Below are positions 18,347 to 27,900 of a stretch of DNA of 41,013 nt, one piece after another. The notes under the pieces are model-generated. The model had not been told where the DNA came from. It searched no databases and worked only from the letters and a program-made list of their open reading frames with translations. Both the position numbers and the translations under genes were made by a program. This DNA comes from Siculibacillus sp. (GTDB taxonomy: Bacteria; Pseudomonadota; Alphaproteobacteria; Rhizobiales; Ancalomicrobiaceae), in NCBI GenBank assembly GCA_030247555.1, contig JAOTSD010000032.1:1-41013 (forward strand), written 5' to 3'. Each line of letters opens with the position of its first letter. Within the stretch, counting starts at the first letter, position 1.

Positions 18347-20122
18347 TCAGCTCGGCAGGTTCAGCCGGATGTGCAACTCGCGCAGTTGCTTCGGGGTGGC
18401 GGTCGAGGGCGCGCCCATGAGCAGATCCTCGGCGCGCTGGTTCATCGGGAAGAGCGTGATCTCGCGCAGGTTCTCGGCGCCGACCAGCAGCATCACCACC
18501 CGGTCGACGCCGGCCGCCATGCCGCCGTGCGGCGGAGCGCCGTATTGGAAGGCGCGGTACATGCCGCCGAAGCGCTCCTCGACGTCGGCCTTGGTGAGTC
18601 CGACCAGTTCGAACGCCTTGACCATCGCCTCCGGCGACTGGTTGCGGATCGAGCCCGAGGCGATCTCGAAGCCATTGCAGACCATGTCGTACTGGAAGGC
18701 CTTCAGCGACAGCGGATCCTGCGTCATCAGCGCCTCGAGGCCGCCCTGCGGCATCGAGAACGGGTTGTGCGCGAACTCGACCTTCTTCTCCTCCTCGTCC
18801 CACTCGTAGAAGGGGAAGTCGACGATCCAGGCGAGCGCGAACTGATCTTCCTGGGTCAGTCCCAGCTCCTTGCCGACGCGGGTGCGGGCGTCGCCGGCGA
18901 ACTTGACGAACTTCTCCGGGCGCCCGGCGACGAAGAAGCAGGCGTCGCCGACGCCGAGGCCGAGCTGGGCGCGGATCGCTTCCGTCCGCTCCGGGCCGAT
19001 GTTCTTGGCCAAGGGACCAGCGCCGCCCTCCTCGCCTTCGCGCCAGAAGATGTAGCCGAGCCCCGGCTGGCCCTCCGACTGCGCCCAACCGTTCATGCGG
19101 TCGCAGAAGGCGCGGGAGCCGCCGGTCTTGGCGGGAATCGCCCAGATCTCGACCTTGGGGTCGTTGGCGATCATCGAGGCGAAGACCTTGAAGCCGGAGC
19201 CGGCGAAATGCTCGGTCACCGCCTGCATCTCGATCGGATTGCGCAGATCCGGCTTGTCGGAGCCGTACTTGCGCATGGCGACGTCGTAGGGGATGCGCGG
19301 GAAGACCTGCGTCACCGGCTTGCCTTCGCCGAACTCCTCGAAGATGCCGCGCATCACCGGTTCCATCGTCTCGAAGACGTCGTCCTGGGTGACGAAGCTC
19401 ATCTCCAGGTCGAGCTGGTAGAACTCGCCGGGCAGACGGTCGGCGCGCGGATCCTCGTCGCGGAAGCACGGGGCGATCTGGAAATAGCGGTCGAAGCCGG
19501 CGACCATCAGCAGCTGCTTGTACTGCTGCGGCGCCTGCGGCAGGGCGAAGAACTTGCCGGGATGGATGCGCGAGGGCACCAGGAAGTCGCGCGCGCCTTC
19601 CGGCGAGGAGGCGGTCAGGATCGGAGTCGAATATTCGGTGAAGCCGATCGCTTCCATGCGGTTGCGCATCGAGCGGATGATCTTGGTCCGCGTCATGATG
19701 TTCTTGTGCAGCGTCTCGCGGCGCAGATCGATGAAGCGGTACTTGAGACGGGTGTCTTCCGGGTAGTCCGGCTCGCCGAACACCGGCAGCGGCAGCTCCT
19801 TGGCCACCGAGAGAACCTCGATCTCACGGGCGAAGACCTCGATCTCGCCGGTCGGCAGATTGGCGTTGATCGTCTCCGGCGTGCGCTTCTTCACCTCGCC
19901 GTCGATGCGGATCACCCACTCGCCGCGCACCGTCTCCGCCGTCTTGAAGGCGGCGCTGTCGGGATCGCAGACCACCTGGGTCATGCCGTAGTGGTCGCGC
20001 AGGTCGATGAACAGGAGGCCGCCGTGATCGCGCACCCGGTGGACCCAGCCGGAGAGCCGGGCGGTCGAACCGGCGTTCGCCGCCGTCAGTTGTCCGCAGG
20101 TGTGGGAGCGATAGCGATGCAT
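18347..20122 (-). CDS. aspS: Aspartyl-tRNA synthetase
   Basis: A class II synthetase that charges tRNA(Asp) and, in organisms without asparaginyl-tRNA synthetase, often tRNA(Asn). The 591 residues show the bacterial-type order. An N-terminal OB fold ([22 protein letters not shown]) comes first, then the catalytic core with [22 protein letters not shown] and motif 2 [10 protein letters not shown] (about 219). A GAD insertion domain is in the middle, and motif 3 [11 protein letters not shown] is at about 537. I start at 20122 ([12 protein letters not shown]), which matches the family N-terminus; an upstream in-frame ATG would add 48 unrelated residues. aspS and rnd lie near each other as in many Hyphomicrobiales. 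Confidence 0.97.
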   Translation of the reverse strand: MHRYRSHTCGQLTAANAGSTARLSGWVHRVRDHGGLLFIDLRDHYGMTQVVCDPDSAAFKTAETVRGEWVIRIDGEVKKRTPETINANLPTGEIEVFAREIEVLSVAKELPLPVFGEPDYPEDTRLKYRFIDLRRETLHKNIMTRTKIIRSMRNRMEAIGFTEYSTPILTASSPEGARDFLVPSRIHPGKFFALPQAPQQYKQLLMVAGFDRYFQIAPCFRDEDPRADRLPGEFYQLDLEMSFVTQDDVFETMEPVMRGIFEEFGEGKPVTQVFPRIPYDVAMRKYGSDKPDLRNPIEMQAVTEHFAGSGFKVFASMIANDPKVEIWAIPAKTGGSRAFCDRMNGWAQSEGQPGLGYIFWREGEEGGAGPLAKNIGPERTEAIRAQLGLGVGDACFFVAGRPEKFVKFAGDARTRVGKELGLTQEDQFALAWIVDFPFYEWDEEEKKVEFAHNPFSMPQGGLEALMTQDPLSLKAFQYDMVCNGFEIASGSIRNQSPEAMVKAFELVGLTKADVEERFGGMYRAFQYGAPPHGGMAAGVDRVVMLLVGAENLREITLFPMNQRAEDLLMGAPSTATPKQLRELHIRLNLPS

Positions 20123-20318
20123 GATGGCGTCTCTTTCCGAGATGTTCCGACGTGTGGCGCGCTGCGGAGACGCGGCCTTCGGCCCGAGGCGAATCCGATC
20201 GCGCGATCGAACCCGGGAGGGTCCGAAAGTCGGCGGCAAAAGCGCACGCCGCCCCGGTCTTGTCAAGCTTTCGCGCCGGCGGGCGAGGATGGGCGGGACG
20301 CCCTTCCCGCCCTCGGCC

Positions 20319-20714
20319 TCAACGGCGGCGCAGGAAGCGCGCGACGGCGGTTCCCGCGGCGTCGAGGAGGTCGAGGCGGTCCGCCTCCAGACGCCAGGAG
20401 GCGGCGCGGAAGAGGGCCTGATGGAAGCGGCTCTCCTGGTTCATCTCCGGCGCCGGGCAGGCCATGCGCGTCGACTGCATCATACCGAACCTGATCGCCG
20501 CCTCCTCGACCGAGGCGGTACCGCCGTACCGGTTGCAGCCGCCGCTCCCCGAGACGCGGCCTTCGACATCGAGATCGAGGGTGGTCTCGACGCCGCGCGC
20601 CACCGGCTGCCCGCCGATCTCGGTGGCGATCCAGCGCCCAGCCGGCGAAGCCGCCGACACCGCTCCGGTGAGAGCGAGAAGCAGGGCCACCGCCATCGTC
20701 GCACGCGTCAACAT
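20319..20714 (-). CDS. META/HslJ-domain exported protein
   Basis: A 131-residue protein made of a signal peptide (about 1-22, ending VSAAS) and one META domain of the HslJ type. Hallmarks are W-x-A at the start, the loop [14 protein letters not shown] (about 57-68), [10 protein letters not shown] (about 78-87) and a closing W-x-L-E-x-D-x-L-x-L-L-D pattern. The HslJ family is linked to novobiocin resistance and heat stress in E. coli; the exact function is unknown. GGAGAGG lies before the ATG at 20714. The 196 nt between it and aspS hold the aspS leader and no recognisable gene. Confidence 0.85.
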   Translation of the reverse strand: MLTRATMAVALLLALTGAVSAASPAGRWIATEIGGQPVARGVETTLDLDVEGRVSGSGGCNRYGGTASVEEAAIRFGMMQSTRMACPAPEMNQESRFHQALFRAASWRLEADRLDLLDAAGTAVARFLRRR

Positions 20715-20835
20715 CTCTGGACCTCTCCACCCGATCGGCCGGCGATTCCGGCCGGACGAGGATAGGGAGAACGGCGATGCGGCGAAAGCGTGTCGGTGGC
20801 GCCATCTCCCGACCGGGGAATGGCCGCCTGCCCGG

Positions 20836-20931
20836 GCCTCTCGCCTCGGACCGGCCCGCGCGGGGGCACCGATCTCGCGGTCGACCGGCAGCCGGCGCCT
20901 CTCGCCTCGGTCCGGCCCGCGCGGGGTCACC
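20836..20931. repeat. Two 35-bp direct repeats, 61-bp period
   Basis: The stretch 20836-20870 recurs at 20897-20931 with two mismatches. Both copies begin GCCTCTCGCCTCGG and contain CCGGCCCGCGCGGGG. They lie in non-coding sequence between the META gene and bfd. The origin is unknown; a local duplication is the simplest explanation. Confidence 0.75.
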
Positions 20932-21059
20932 CCCGAGGATGACGCGTCGGGCCGCCCTCCCCGACGCGTGCCGCTTTCCCGTCGACCCTCGGGTGGCCAC
21001 CCGCGTCGCCACCTCGGCACTCCACCCGCCCCTCTTTCCGACCGTCCGGGAATCTACTA

Positions 21060-21087
21060 TTGCGAATGACTTTCATTTTCGCATAAT
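21060..21087 (+). promoter_or_regulatory. bfd promoter with Fur-family-like palindrome
   Basis: TTGCGA (21060-21065) and CATAAT (21082-21087), 16 nt apart, form a plausible -35/-10 pair in an AT-rich island. The same stretch holds an outer inverted repeat TGCGAA/TTCGCA (21061-21083) and an inner one AATGA/TCATT (21065-21077). A dimeric iron regulator of the Fur/Irr family is the natural candidate, because the gene it leads into is bfd; which protein binds is inference. Confidence 0.6.
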
Positions 21088-21187
21088 CGGTGGTGACCCG
21101 AGGCGTGATGGTCGGATCCCGGATCGGCGGGGTGACGCCACGGGGGGACCGGAAATGTCGACGTCGTCGAAGGACGGGAGGGGAACG

Positions 21188-21448
21188 GTGATCGTCTGTT
21201 CGTGCAACGTCATCAGCGACCACGTCGTGCGGCGGGCGATCGACGATCCCGATGCGCCGGTGGCGCGGGTCTCGTGCCTCTTCGGCTATCTCGGATGCCG
21301 GCCGCAGTGCGGGCGCTGCGCCCCGACCCTGCGCCGTCTCATCCGAGAAAGCGGTGCGGCCGACCGGACGAGTTGCCCGGCGGCGATCGACGACATCGGC
21401 ATCGACGACGATGCGGCCCCCGCGCGTTTCGCCGTCGCGGCCGAGTGA
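21188..21448 (+). CDS. bfd: Bacterioferritin-associated ferredoxin
   Basis: Bfd is a [2Fe-2S] protein that docks on bacterioferritin and passes electrons to release stored iron. The start VIVCSCNVISDHVVRRAI and the pair GCRPQCGRCAP give the C-x-C...C-x2-C ligand set of the Bfd fold. The product is 86 residues, longer than the usual 64-75 because of an acidic tail (DDIGIDDDAA). I prefer the GTG at 21188: GGGAGGGG sits just before it, and most relatives begin MIVCSCN. An ATG at 21155 would add 11 residues and has a weaker GGGGGGA upstream. It runs toward bfr rather than in one operon with it. Confidence 0.88.
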   Translation: MIVCSCNVISDHVVRRAIDDPDAPVARVSCLFGYLGCRPQCGRCAPTLRRLIRESGAADRTSCPAAIDDIGIDDDAAPARFAVAAE

Positions 21449-21528
21449 CCGCGACATTCCCGCGGACGTGCGCCCGCGCGGCCACGGGATGACGCGTCGC
21501 CGATGTCGTCGCCGAACCGGCGAAGCGA

Positions 21529-22008
21529 TCAGGAGCCGCTCTCGCCGATCTTGGTCTGGGTGTAGAGCTCGAGGCCGATGCGGCCGATCAGGTCGAGTTC
21601 CGTCTCGAGGAAGTCGATGTGGCCCTCCTCGTCGGTCATCACCTTCACGAACATGTCGCGCGACACGTAGTCCTTGACCTGTTCGCAGTGGGCGGCGGCC
21701 TCCTGATAGAGGGCGCGGGCGCCGAGTTCGGCGGCGAGATCGGCCTCGAGAATCTCCTTCACCGTCTCGCCGATCCTGAGCGGGTCGAGCTGCTGCATGT
21801 TGGGGAAGCCTTCGAGGAAGAGGATCCGCGCCGTGAACATGTCGGCGTGTTCCATCTCCTCGATCGACTCCTTGCGCCAGACCTTGGCCATCGCCTTCAG
21901 GCCCCAGTTGTCGAGGATGCGATAGTGGAGCCAGTACTGGTTGATGGCGGTCAGTTCGCTGCGCAGGCCGCGATTGAAGTACTCGATGACCTTCGGATCG
22001 CCTCTCAT
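21529..22008 (-). CDS. bfr: Bacterioferritin
   Basis: A 159-residue 24-mer-forming iron store. It shows the family start MRGDPKVIEYFNRGL and ferroxidase ligands: Glu in SELTAINQY, Glu/His in EEMEHAD, Glu near 94, and Glu/His in DEEGHIDFLE. The methionine of EEMEHAD (about residue 52) is the haem b axial ligand, which marks it as Bfr rather than plain ferritin. GGGAG lies before the ATG at 22008; an upstream in-frame ATG would add unrelated residues. The gene converges with bfd, leaving 80 nt between the stops and no obvious shared terminator. Confidence 0.97.
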   Translation of the reverse strand: MRGDPKVIEYFNRGLRSELTAINQYWLHYRILDNWGLKAMAKVWRKESIEEMEHADMFTARILFLEGFPNMQQLDPLRIGETVKEILEADLAAELGARALYQEAAAHCEQVKDYVSRDMFVKVMTDEEGHIDFLETELDLIGRIGLELYTQTKIGESGS

Positions 22009-22202
22009 GATCGTCTCCCGGTGAAGGGCGCTGGCTGGACACGGCCCGATCATTCGTCCGCGTTGGCGATGCGCGACAGGATTCCCTCGTAGCGAAGGTA
22101 GACGAACCGGGCGCCGCATCAAGCCTTCGCACCCGAGCGGGACGTTCGGTCACGAACGACGACCGGGGACAAACGCCGGAAATTGCGCTATGGACCGGCT
22201 CC

Positions 22203-23387
22203 ATGCATCTCATCTCCACCACCGCCGATCTCGCCGCCGCCTGTGAAGCTCTCGCCGCCCACGACTATGTCGCGGTCGACACCGAGTTCCTGCGGGAAAC
22301 CACCTTCTGGCCCAAGCTCTGCGTCGTGCAGATGGCCGGGCCCGACACCGCCGTCGTCGTCGACGCGCTGGCGGAAGGGCTCGACATGGCGCCCTTCCTC
22401 GCGCTGATGCGCGACGAGCGGGTGATGAAGGTCTTCCACTCCGGTCGCCAGGACATCGAGATCGTCTTCAATCTCGGCGGCTTCGTGCCCCACCCGGTCT
22501 TCGACACCCAGGTCGCGGCGATGGTCTGTGGCTTCGGCGATTCGATCTCCTACGACCAACTCGTCCAGCGCGTCTCCGGTCATCACATCGACAAGTCGTC
22601 GCGCTTCACCGACTGGACGCGCCGGCCGCTGACCCAGAAGCAGTACGACTACGCGCTGTCCGACGTCACCCATCTGCGCGACGTCTACCACCACCTGAAG
22701 AAGCGGCTCGCCGATCAGGGGCGCAGCGACTGGGTGGCGGAGGAGATGGAGATCCTGACCTCGCACGAGACCTACGACCTCGCCCCCGAGAACGCGTGGA
22801 CGCGGCTCAAGTTGCGCGTGAAGAAACCGATCGAACTGGCCATTCTCAAAGAGATCGCCGCTTGGCGCGAGCGCGAGGCGCGGGCCCGCGACGTGCCGCG
22901 CTCGCGCATCATCAAGGACGACACCATCTACGAGATCGCCGCCGACCAACCCAAGGACGCGGCGGCGCTCGGCAATCTGCGTTCGCTTTCGAAGGGCTTC
23001 GAACGTTCGAAGGCGGGCGAGGAGATCCTCGCCTGCGTCAGGCGGGCGATGGCGATCCCGCGCGACAAGTTGCCGGTGATCCCGCGGGGGCGATCGATGC
23101 CGGACGGCGCCGGGGCGGCGGTCGACCTGATGAAGGTGCTGCTGAAGCTCGTCTGCGAGAAGAACGGCGTCGCCTCCAAGGTGGTGGCCACCGTCGACGA
23201 GCTCGAGGCGATCGCCACCGACGACGACGCCGACGTGCCTGCGCTCAAGGGCTGGCGGCGCGAACTCTTCGGCGCCGAGGCGCTGAAGCTGAAGCACGGC
23301 GGCCTCGCCCTCTCCTTCGACGGCCGCCGGGTGATCGCGGTCGAATGCGAACCGCCGGCGCCACAGGCCAAGCCGACGGCGAAATGA
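22203..23387 (+). CDS. rnd: Ribonuclease D
   Basis: A 3'-5' exoribonuclease involved in tRNA 3' maturation. The 394 residues show the DEDD exonuclease residues (VAVDTEFLRE at about 23-31, FHSGRQDIEI, and YALSDVTHLRDVY). The HRDC domain carries ELAILKEIAAWREREARARDVPRSRIIKDD. It is of normal length for the family. The start is an ATG with little Shine-Dalgarno character (ACCGGCTCC), and no other in-frame start fits. It lies about 2 kb from aspS; the two genes are near neighbours in many related genomes. Confidence 0.96.
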   Translation: MHLISTTADLAAACEALAAHDYVAVDTEFLRETTFWPKLCVVQMAGPDTAVVVDALAEGLDMAPFLALMRDERVMKVFHSGRQDIEIVFNLGGFVPHPVFDTQVAAMVCGFGDSISYDQLVQRVSGHHIDKSSRFTDWTRRPLTQKQYDYALSDVTHLRDVYHHLKKRLADQGRSDWVAEEMEILTSHETYDLAPENAWTRLKLRVKKPIELAILKEIAAWREREARARDVPRSRIIKDDTIYEIAADQPKDAAALGNLRSLSKGFERSKAGEEILACVRRAMAIPRDKLPVIPRGRSMPDGAGAAVDLMKVLLKLVCEKNGVASKVVATVDELEAIATDDDADVPALKGWRRELFGAEALKLKHGGLALSFDGRRVIAVECEPPAPQAKPTAK

Positions 23388-23423
23388 CGCTCGTCCCCGG
23401 ATGGGTCGAGGTCGGGCGCGTCG

Positions 23424-24638
23424 TCAGTGCGGGCGCGGCTCGGCTCGGGTGCCGTCGCGCAGCGAATCACTCGGGTGGAGCACGACCCTCTCGCCTTCGG
23501 TCAGGCCGGAGACGACGCGGGCGAGGCGCTGGTTGCGCTCGGCGACGACGATCGGCCGCAACCGGGCGCGGCCGTCGGCGAGGGAGAAGACCGCCCAGCT
23601 CTCGCCGGAGCGGAACAGCGCGCCGATCGGCACGGTGACGATGCTCTCGCCGCGCCAGACGGCGATGCGGGCGACGACGCGGAAGACGTGGCCGAGGCGC
23701 CGCCGGGTCTCGGGCGGATCGACGAAATCGAGCACCACCTTGACCCGCTGCTCCTCGATGCCGAGGGCCGAGACCTTGGTGAAGCCGGTGGGCTCGACCC
23801 GGCGCACCCGGGCGGCGAGCGTCCCCTCCCCGCCCCAACTGTCGATGCGCGCCGGCTGGCCGGGCTCCACCCGAACCGCGTCGCGCGACAGGAGATCGAC
23901 GACGATCTCGAGGTCGCCGGGGTCGCCGATCTCGACCAAGGGGCTGCCCGCCGGCACCACCTGCTCGCTTTCCGCGATGAGTTTCAGCACCCGCCCGTCG
24001 ACCGGCGCGAGAACGTCGATGCAGCAGGCGGCGGAGGGCACGCCCCCCTCGCCCGGCTGGATCAGTTGCGCCCGGGCGCTCTCCAGCTCGCGGCGGCGCA
24101 CGTCGAGCGTGGCGAGGGCCGAGGCGACGGCGCTCTCGGCGGTGGCCACGTCGAGACGGGCCTTCTCGAGGGCGCGCTCGGCGATGGTCCGCGTCTCGGC
24201 CAGTTCGGCGGCGCGGCGCAGGTCGCCGCGGGCGAAGGCGAGTTGCGAGCGAGCCTGATCGACCTGCGCCTCGGCGAGCGTCACCCCCGACTTGGCGGCC
24301 TCGACCGCGGCTTCGGCGACACGGCGGGCGCGGGCGTCGAGGAAGATCGGGTCGCCCGGCTCGAAGCGCGCCACCACCGTCTTTCCGGCGACGACCGGAT
24401 CGCCGACGGTGAGCGGGCTCCGCAGCATCTTGCCGGCGGTCGGCGCGGAGACGGTGTAGACGTCGCGGATGCGGGTGACGCCCTCGTCCTCGACCGTCAC
24501 CTCGAGCGCCGCTCGATCGATGGTGGCGAGATCGACCAGCACCGGACGCGGCGCCATCGCCCAGACGAGCGCCGCGCCGACCCCCGCCGCCACCACGCCC
24601 CACACCGCCTTCGCGCGCCATCCGCTCGCCATCGTCAT
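23424..24638 (-). CDS. ABC exporter periplasmic adaptor (HlyD/MacA family)
   Basis: A 404-residue membrane-fusion protein. It has an N-terminal membrane anchor (about 10-28), a beta-barrel/lipoyl half (TVSAPTAGKMLRSPLTVGDPVVAG), a helical hairpin (about 100-195, rich in Ala/Glu/Arg heptads), the second lipoyl half (DVLAPVDGRVLKLIAESEQVVPAG) and a barrel domain. A vicinal cysteine pair (SAACCID, about residues 206-207) sits at the base of the hairpin, which is unusual. Its ATG overlaps the stop of the permease gene by 4 nt, so it is the third gene of an ATPase-permease-adaptor operon. The exported substrate is unknown. Confidence 0.88.
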   Translation of the reverse strand: MTMASGWRAKAVWGVVAAGVGAALVWAMAPRPVLVDLATIDRAALEVTVEDEGVTRIRDVYTVSAPTAGKMLRSPLTVGDPVVAGKTVVARFEPGDPIFLDARARRVAEAAVEAAKSGVTLAEAQVDQARSQLAFARGDLRRAAELAETRTIAERALEKARLDVATAESAVASALATLDVRRRELESARAQLIQPGEGGVPSAACCIDVLAPVDGRVLKLIAESEQVVPAGSPLVEIGDPGDLEIVVDLLSRDAVRVEPGQPARIDSWGGEGTLAARVRRVEPTGFTKVSALGIEEQRVKVVLDFVDPPETRRRLGHVFRVVARIAVWRGESIVTVPIGALFRSGESWAVFSLADGRARLRPIVVAERNQRLARVVSGLTEGERVVLHPSDSLRDGTRAEPRPH

Positions 24639-26998
24639 TCCCGCGTCTTGAGCACTTCGATGAGGTCGAGCCGGTCGATCCGCCGCCGCACCACCAGCCC
24701 GGAGGCGAGCGCCGAGACGGCGATGACGAGGCTCGCCCAGGCATGGACCTCCGGCAGGATGACCAATGGCACCCTGTAGAGTTCGTTCTCGAGCCCCCGG
24801 ACCATGGCCCCGGCGATGACGTGCCCGAGCAGCCAACCGAGCGGTTGGGCGGCGAGCGTCAGGATCGCCAGTTCGGAGAGCAGGATGCCCGACACCTCGC
24901 CGCGCGACAGGCCGAGCACCCTGAGGCTCGCCATCTCGCGCCCCTGTTCGGAGAGCGAGATGCGAGCGAAATTGTAGACGACGCCGAAGGCGATGATCAT
25001 CCCGAGCATCGCGTAGATCGACACCATGATGTGCAGGTTCTGCTCGAGCGTCTCGCGGTACTTCTGCAACGCCACCGGCTGCAGCGCGACGAAACCGGCC
25101 ACCGGAGTCCGTTTGATGCGGGCGAAGAGCTCGTCCCGCCGCGCCGGATCGTAGGCGATGTGGACGCCGGAGAGTTCTTCGCCCTCGCGCATCAGCCGGC
25201 TCGCCGCGGCGAGATCCATGTGGGCGCCGAGGCCGAGGTAGGCGGTGATGATCGCCGTCACCACCACGTCGACGCGGCGGCGGTCGCGCTCGAGCAGTTC
25301 CACCTCGACCGTGTCGCCGACCCGGACATCGAGGATCTTCGCCAGCATGTCGGAGAGCGCGATGCCGGTCTCGGGCAGCACGACCGGCCGGAAATCGGCG
25401 TCGAGGAGGCGGGAGAGGTCGGTGTCGCGTGCCCGCCCCGAGATCGCCACCCGCCGCACGACCGCACCGTGGCGGATCTTCACCGGGATGGTGCGGAACG
25501 GCTCGGTCACCATCACCCCCGGCAGGGCCGCCACGTCGGCGAGCGCCGAGGCGCCGCGCGACCGGGCGAAGCCGATCGTGGCGTGTTGCCGATCGGAGCG
25601 ATGGAAGGTGACGTCGATCATGAGCTCGGTCGACCCGTAGACCCACAGCGAGCCGACCAGCACCGAGACGGCGAGCGCGATGCCGAGGACCGATCCGAGG
25701 CTGCGAAGCGGGCGATGACCGATGTGGCGGATCACCATGACCATCGTCTGGCGCACCGCGAGGGCGCGGTAGAAACGATGTGCGACGCCGTGGCGGTAGC
25801 GCGCCGGGGCCGGCGGCTGCATCGCCACCGCCGGCGGCAGCCGTACCACCCCGGCGACCGCCGCGGCCGCTCCGCCGAGGGCGGCGGCGAGCGTCACCCC
25901 GACCGCCACCGCCCAGACCGAGGGATCGAGCCGGAAGACGAGGAAGGGGAAGTGGAAGAAGTCGGAGTAGATCCCCGCCATGCCCATGCCGAGCCAGGTG
26001 CCGGCGCCGACCCCGAGTGCCGCGCCGACCACGGCGATCACCGCGACGAACTCCAGGTAGTGTCGCCCGACGGCGAGATCGGAATAGCCGAGAGCCTTGA
26101 GGAGGCCGATCTGCTCGCGCTCCAACGCGATCAGCCGCGTCAGCGTCATGTTGACGAGAAAGGCCGCGACCACCAGGAAGATCGGCGGCAGGATCTTCGA
26201 CATCGCCTCGAGCTGTTTCAGTTCGGCGTCGAGGAAGGCGTGGCTGGTCTGGTCCTTGCGACCGTGGGCGCCGAGCCCGCCGTAACGGGTCAGAAGATCG
26301 TCGAGCCGTTCGATCACCGCGGCTTCCGATGCGTCGCGCATCAGGGCGAGGTGGACGGTGGAGAAGGCGCCGGTCAGATCCCAGGCGGCGGCGAGCGCCC
26401 TCTCCGACATCCATACCACGCCGAAACGGCGGTCGTCGGGCATCAGGTCGCCCGGGCCCATGGCGTAGATGAACTCGGCCGAGAGCGCGATGCCGACGAT
26501 CTCCAGCGTCCGCTCGCGGCCGTTGATCAGCGCCGTGAAGGTCGAGCCGAGATCGAAGCGGTTGGCATCGGCGAAGGGGCGGCTGACCACCACCTCGCGC
26601 TCGGCGCCGGCGGCCGGCGGCCGACCGCGAACCATGTGGAGCAGATCGAGCCGCTGCTCGCGCACGTCGGGCAGCGACACGATCATCGCCGAGGCCGGCT
26701 CGACCATGTCGGGCAGATCGAGGAGGGCGAGCTTGGAGATGCGCGTCTCGACCGCGCCGACGCCGGGGATGCGGGCGATCTCGTCGGCGAAGACCTCCGG
26801 CGCTCGGGTGAGATCGGCGAAGACGTCGGCGAAGCGCGAGCGCTCGTAATAGGCCGCCCGGGTCTCGGCGAGCGAGCCGTGGGTGCCGACGCCGAGGATC
26901 AGCGTCGCCGCGCCCGCCGCCATGACCAGCGCGATGGCGAGCGCCTGCGGCCAGAGCCGCATCAGATCGCGCAGGAGTTTGCGGTGGAGCGCGCTCAT
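24635..26998 (-). CDS. ABC transporter permease with two FtsX domains
   Basis: A 787-residue permease. A first transmembrane helix (about 16-36) leads to a large periplasmic domain. It is followed by a three-helix FtsX domain (about 265-390, from PPIFLVVAAFLVNMTLTRLIALEREQIGLLKALGYSD), a second anchor and periplasmic domain (from LGSVLGIALAVSVLVGSLW), and a second FtsX domain at the end (GMIIAFGVVYNFARISLSEQGREMASLRVLG). This two-domain layout resembles the DevC/MacB/LolCE superfamily in a single chain. It begins 4 nt after the ATPase stop and overlaps the adaptor start. Export to the periplasm or outer envelope is likely; the substrate is not inferable. Confidence 0.9.
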   Translation of the reverse strand: MSALHRKLLRDLMRLWPQALAIALVMAAGAATLILGVGTHGSLAETRAAYYERSRFADVFADLTRAPEVFADEIARIPGVGAVETRISKLALLDLPDMVEPASAMIVSLPDVREQRLDLLHMVRGRPPAAGAEREVVVSRPFADANRFDLGSTFTALINGRERTLEIVGIALSAEFIYAMGPGDLMPDDRRFGVVWMSERALAAAWDLTGAFSTVHLALMRDASEAAVIERLDDLLTRYGGLGAHGRKDQTSHAFLDAELKQLEAMSKILPPIFLVVAAFLVNMTLTRLIALEREQIGLLKALGYSDLAVGRHYLEFVAVIAVVGAALGVGAGTWLGMGMAGIYSDFFHFPFLVFRLDPSVWAVAVGVTLAAALGGAAAAVAGVVRLPPAVAMQPPAPARYRHGVAHRFYRALAVRQTMVMVIRHIGHRPLRSLGSVLGIALAVSVLVGSLWVYGSTELMIDVTFHRSDRQHATIGFARSRGASALADVAALPGVMVTEPFRTIPVKIRHGAVVRRVAISGRARDTDLSRLLDADFRPVVLPETGIALSDMLAKILDVRVGDTVEVELLERDRRRVDVVVTAIITAYLGLGAHMDLAAASRLMREGEELSGVHIAYDPARRDELFARIKRTPVAGFVALQPVALQKYRETLEQNLHIMVSIYAMLGMIIAFGVVYNFARISLSEQGREMASLRVLGLSRGEVSGILLSELAILTLAAQPLGWLLGHVIAGAMVRGLENELYRVPLVILPEVHAWASLVIAVSALASGLVVRRRIDRLDLIEVLKTRE

Positions 26999-27002
26999 CG
27001 AC

Positions 27003-27710
27003 TCACCACGAGATCTCGGAGGGCGCCTTGCGGCCGGCGTTCACATGGGTCGACAGGATGCGACCGTCGCCGAAATGGACGACGCGATGGGCGATCTCCC
27101 GGATGGCGGCGTTGTGGGTGATGACCAGTGTGGTGGCGCCGAGCTCGGCGTTGACCCGGACGAGAGCGTCGAGGACGCGCACGCCGGTGGCCGAATCGAG
27201 CGCGCCGGTCGGCTCGTCGCAGAGCAGCACCTCCGGCCGCTTGGCGATGGCGCGGGCGATCGCCACCCGTTGCTGCTCGCCGCCGGAGAGCTGCGCCGGG
27301 AAGTGGTCGAGACGGTCGGCGAGGCCGACGACGGCGAGCGCCTCTTCCGCCCGCATCGGGGCGCGGGCGATCTCGGTGACGAGTTGGACGTTCTCGAGCG
27401 CCGTCAGGCTCGGCACCAGGTTGTAGAACTGGAAGACGAAGCCGACGTGGTCGCGGCGGTAGAGGGTGAGCTCGCGCTCCTCCATCGCGGTGAGGTCGTG
27501 TTCGGCGAAGCGAACGACGCCGGAGGTGGCGCGATCGAGCCCGCCGATGATGTTGAGAAAGGTCGACTTGCCCGAACCCGAGGGGCCGAGGAGGACGACG
27601 AACTCGCCGCGCGTCGCCTCGAAGTCGACGCCGCGCAGCGCCTGAACCTCCACCGCCCCGGTGCGGTAGATCTTGGTGAGGGCTCGGGTCTCGAAGATCG
27701 GTGCGTCCAT
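27003..27710 (-). CDS. ABC transporter ATP-binding protein (MacB/LolD type)
   Basis: A 235-residue ATPase with Walker [14 protein letters not shown]-loop [18 protein letters not shown], signature [14 protein letters not shown], Walker [13 protein letters not shown], and switch histidine VITHN. The [16 protein letters not shown] and EPTGALD forms are typical of the MacB/LolD/FtsE branch that pairs with FtsX-type permeases. I start at 27710 ([15 protein letters not shown]); upstream in-frame codons extend into GC-rich leader. It is the first gene of the three-gene exporter operon. The 190 nt upstream, to the end of soxZ, show no gene. Confidence 0.93.
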   Translation of the reverse strand: MDAPIFETRALTKIYRTGAVEVQALRGVDFEATRGEFVVLLGPSGSGKSTFLNIIGGLDRATSGVVRFAEHDLTAMEERELTLYRRDHVGFVFQFYNLVPSLTALENVQLVTEIARAPMRAEEALAVVGLADRLDHFPAQLSGGEQQRVAIARAIAKRPEVLLCDEPTGALDSATGVRVLDALVRVNAELGATTLVITHNAAIREIAHRVVHFGDGRILSTHVNAGRKAPSEISW

Positions 27711-27900
27711 CGCTCTCCCGTCCGATCGCTCGGTCGGGTCCGACCCTATACCGGGGCGGCGCGCTTGTCCCGTCGCGGATCCCCGGCCCGCGCAACCCCG
27801 ACCGGCGATCGGAGCCCGACACACGCGGTGCCGTGCCGGGCGAGACACCGGTCACCGCACCGCGGCGGTTCGGGCGGGATCGGATCGCGTGCGTCCGAAT

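Larger units (their letters stand above)
20715..21187. other. Intergenic region upstream of bfd
   Basis: No gene seen in this 473-nt gap. It contains the direct repeat (20836-20931) and the bfd promoter with its palindrome (21060-21087), listed separately. If bfd starts at the alternative ATG 21155, the gap is 33 nt shorter. Confidence 0.6.
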
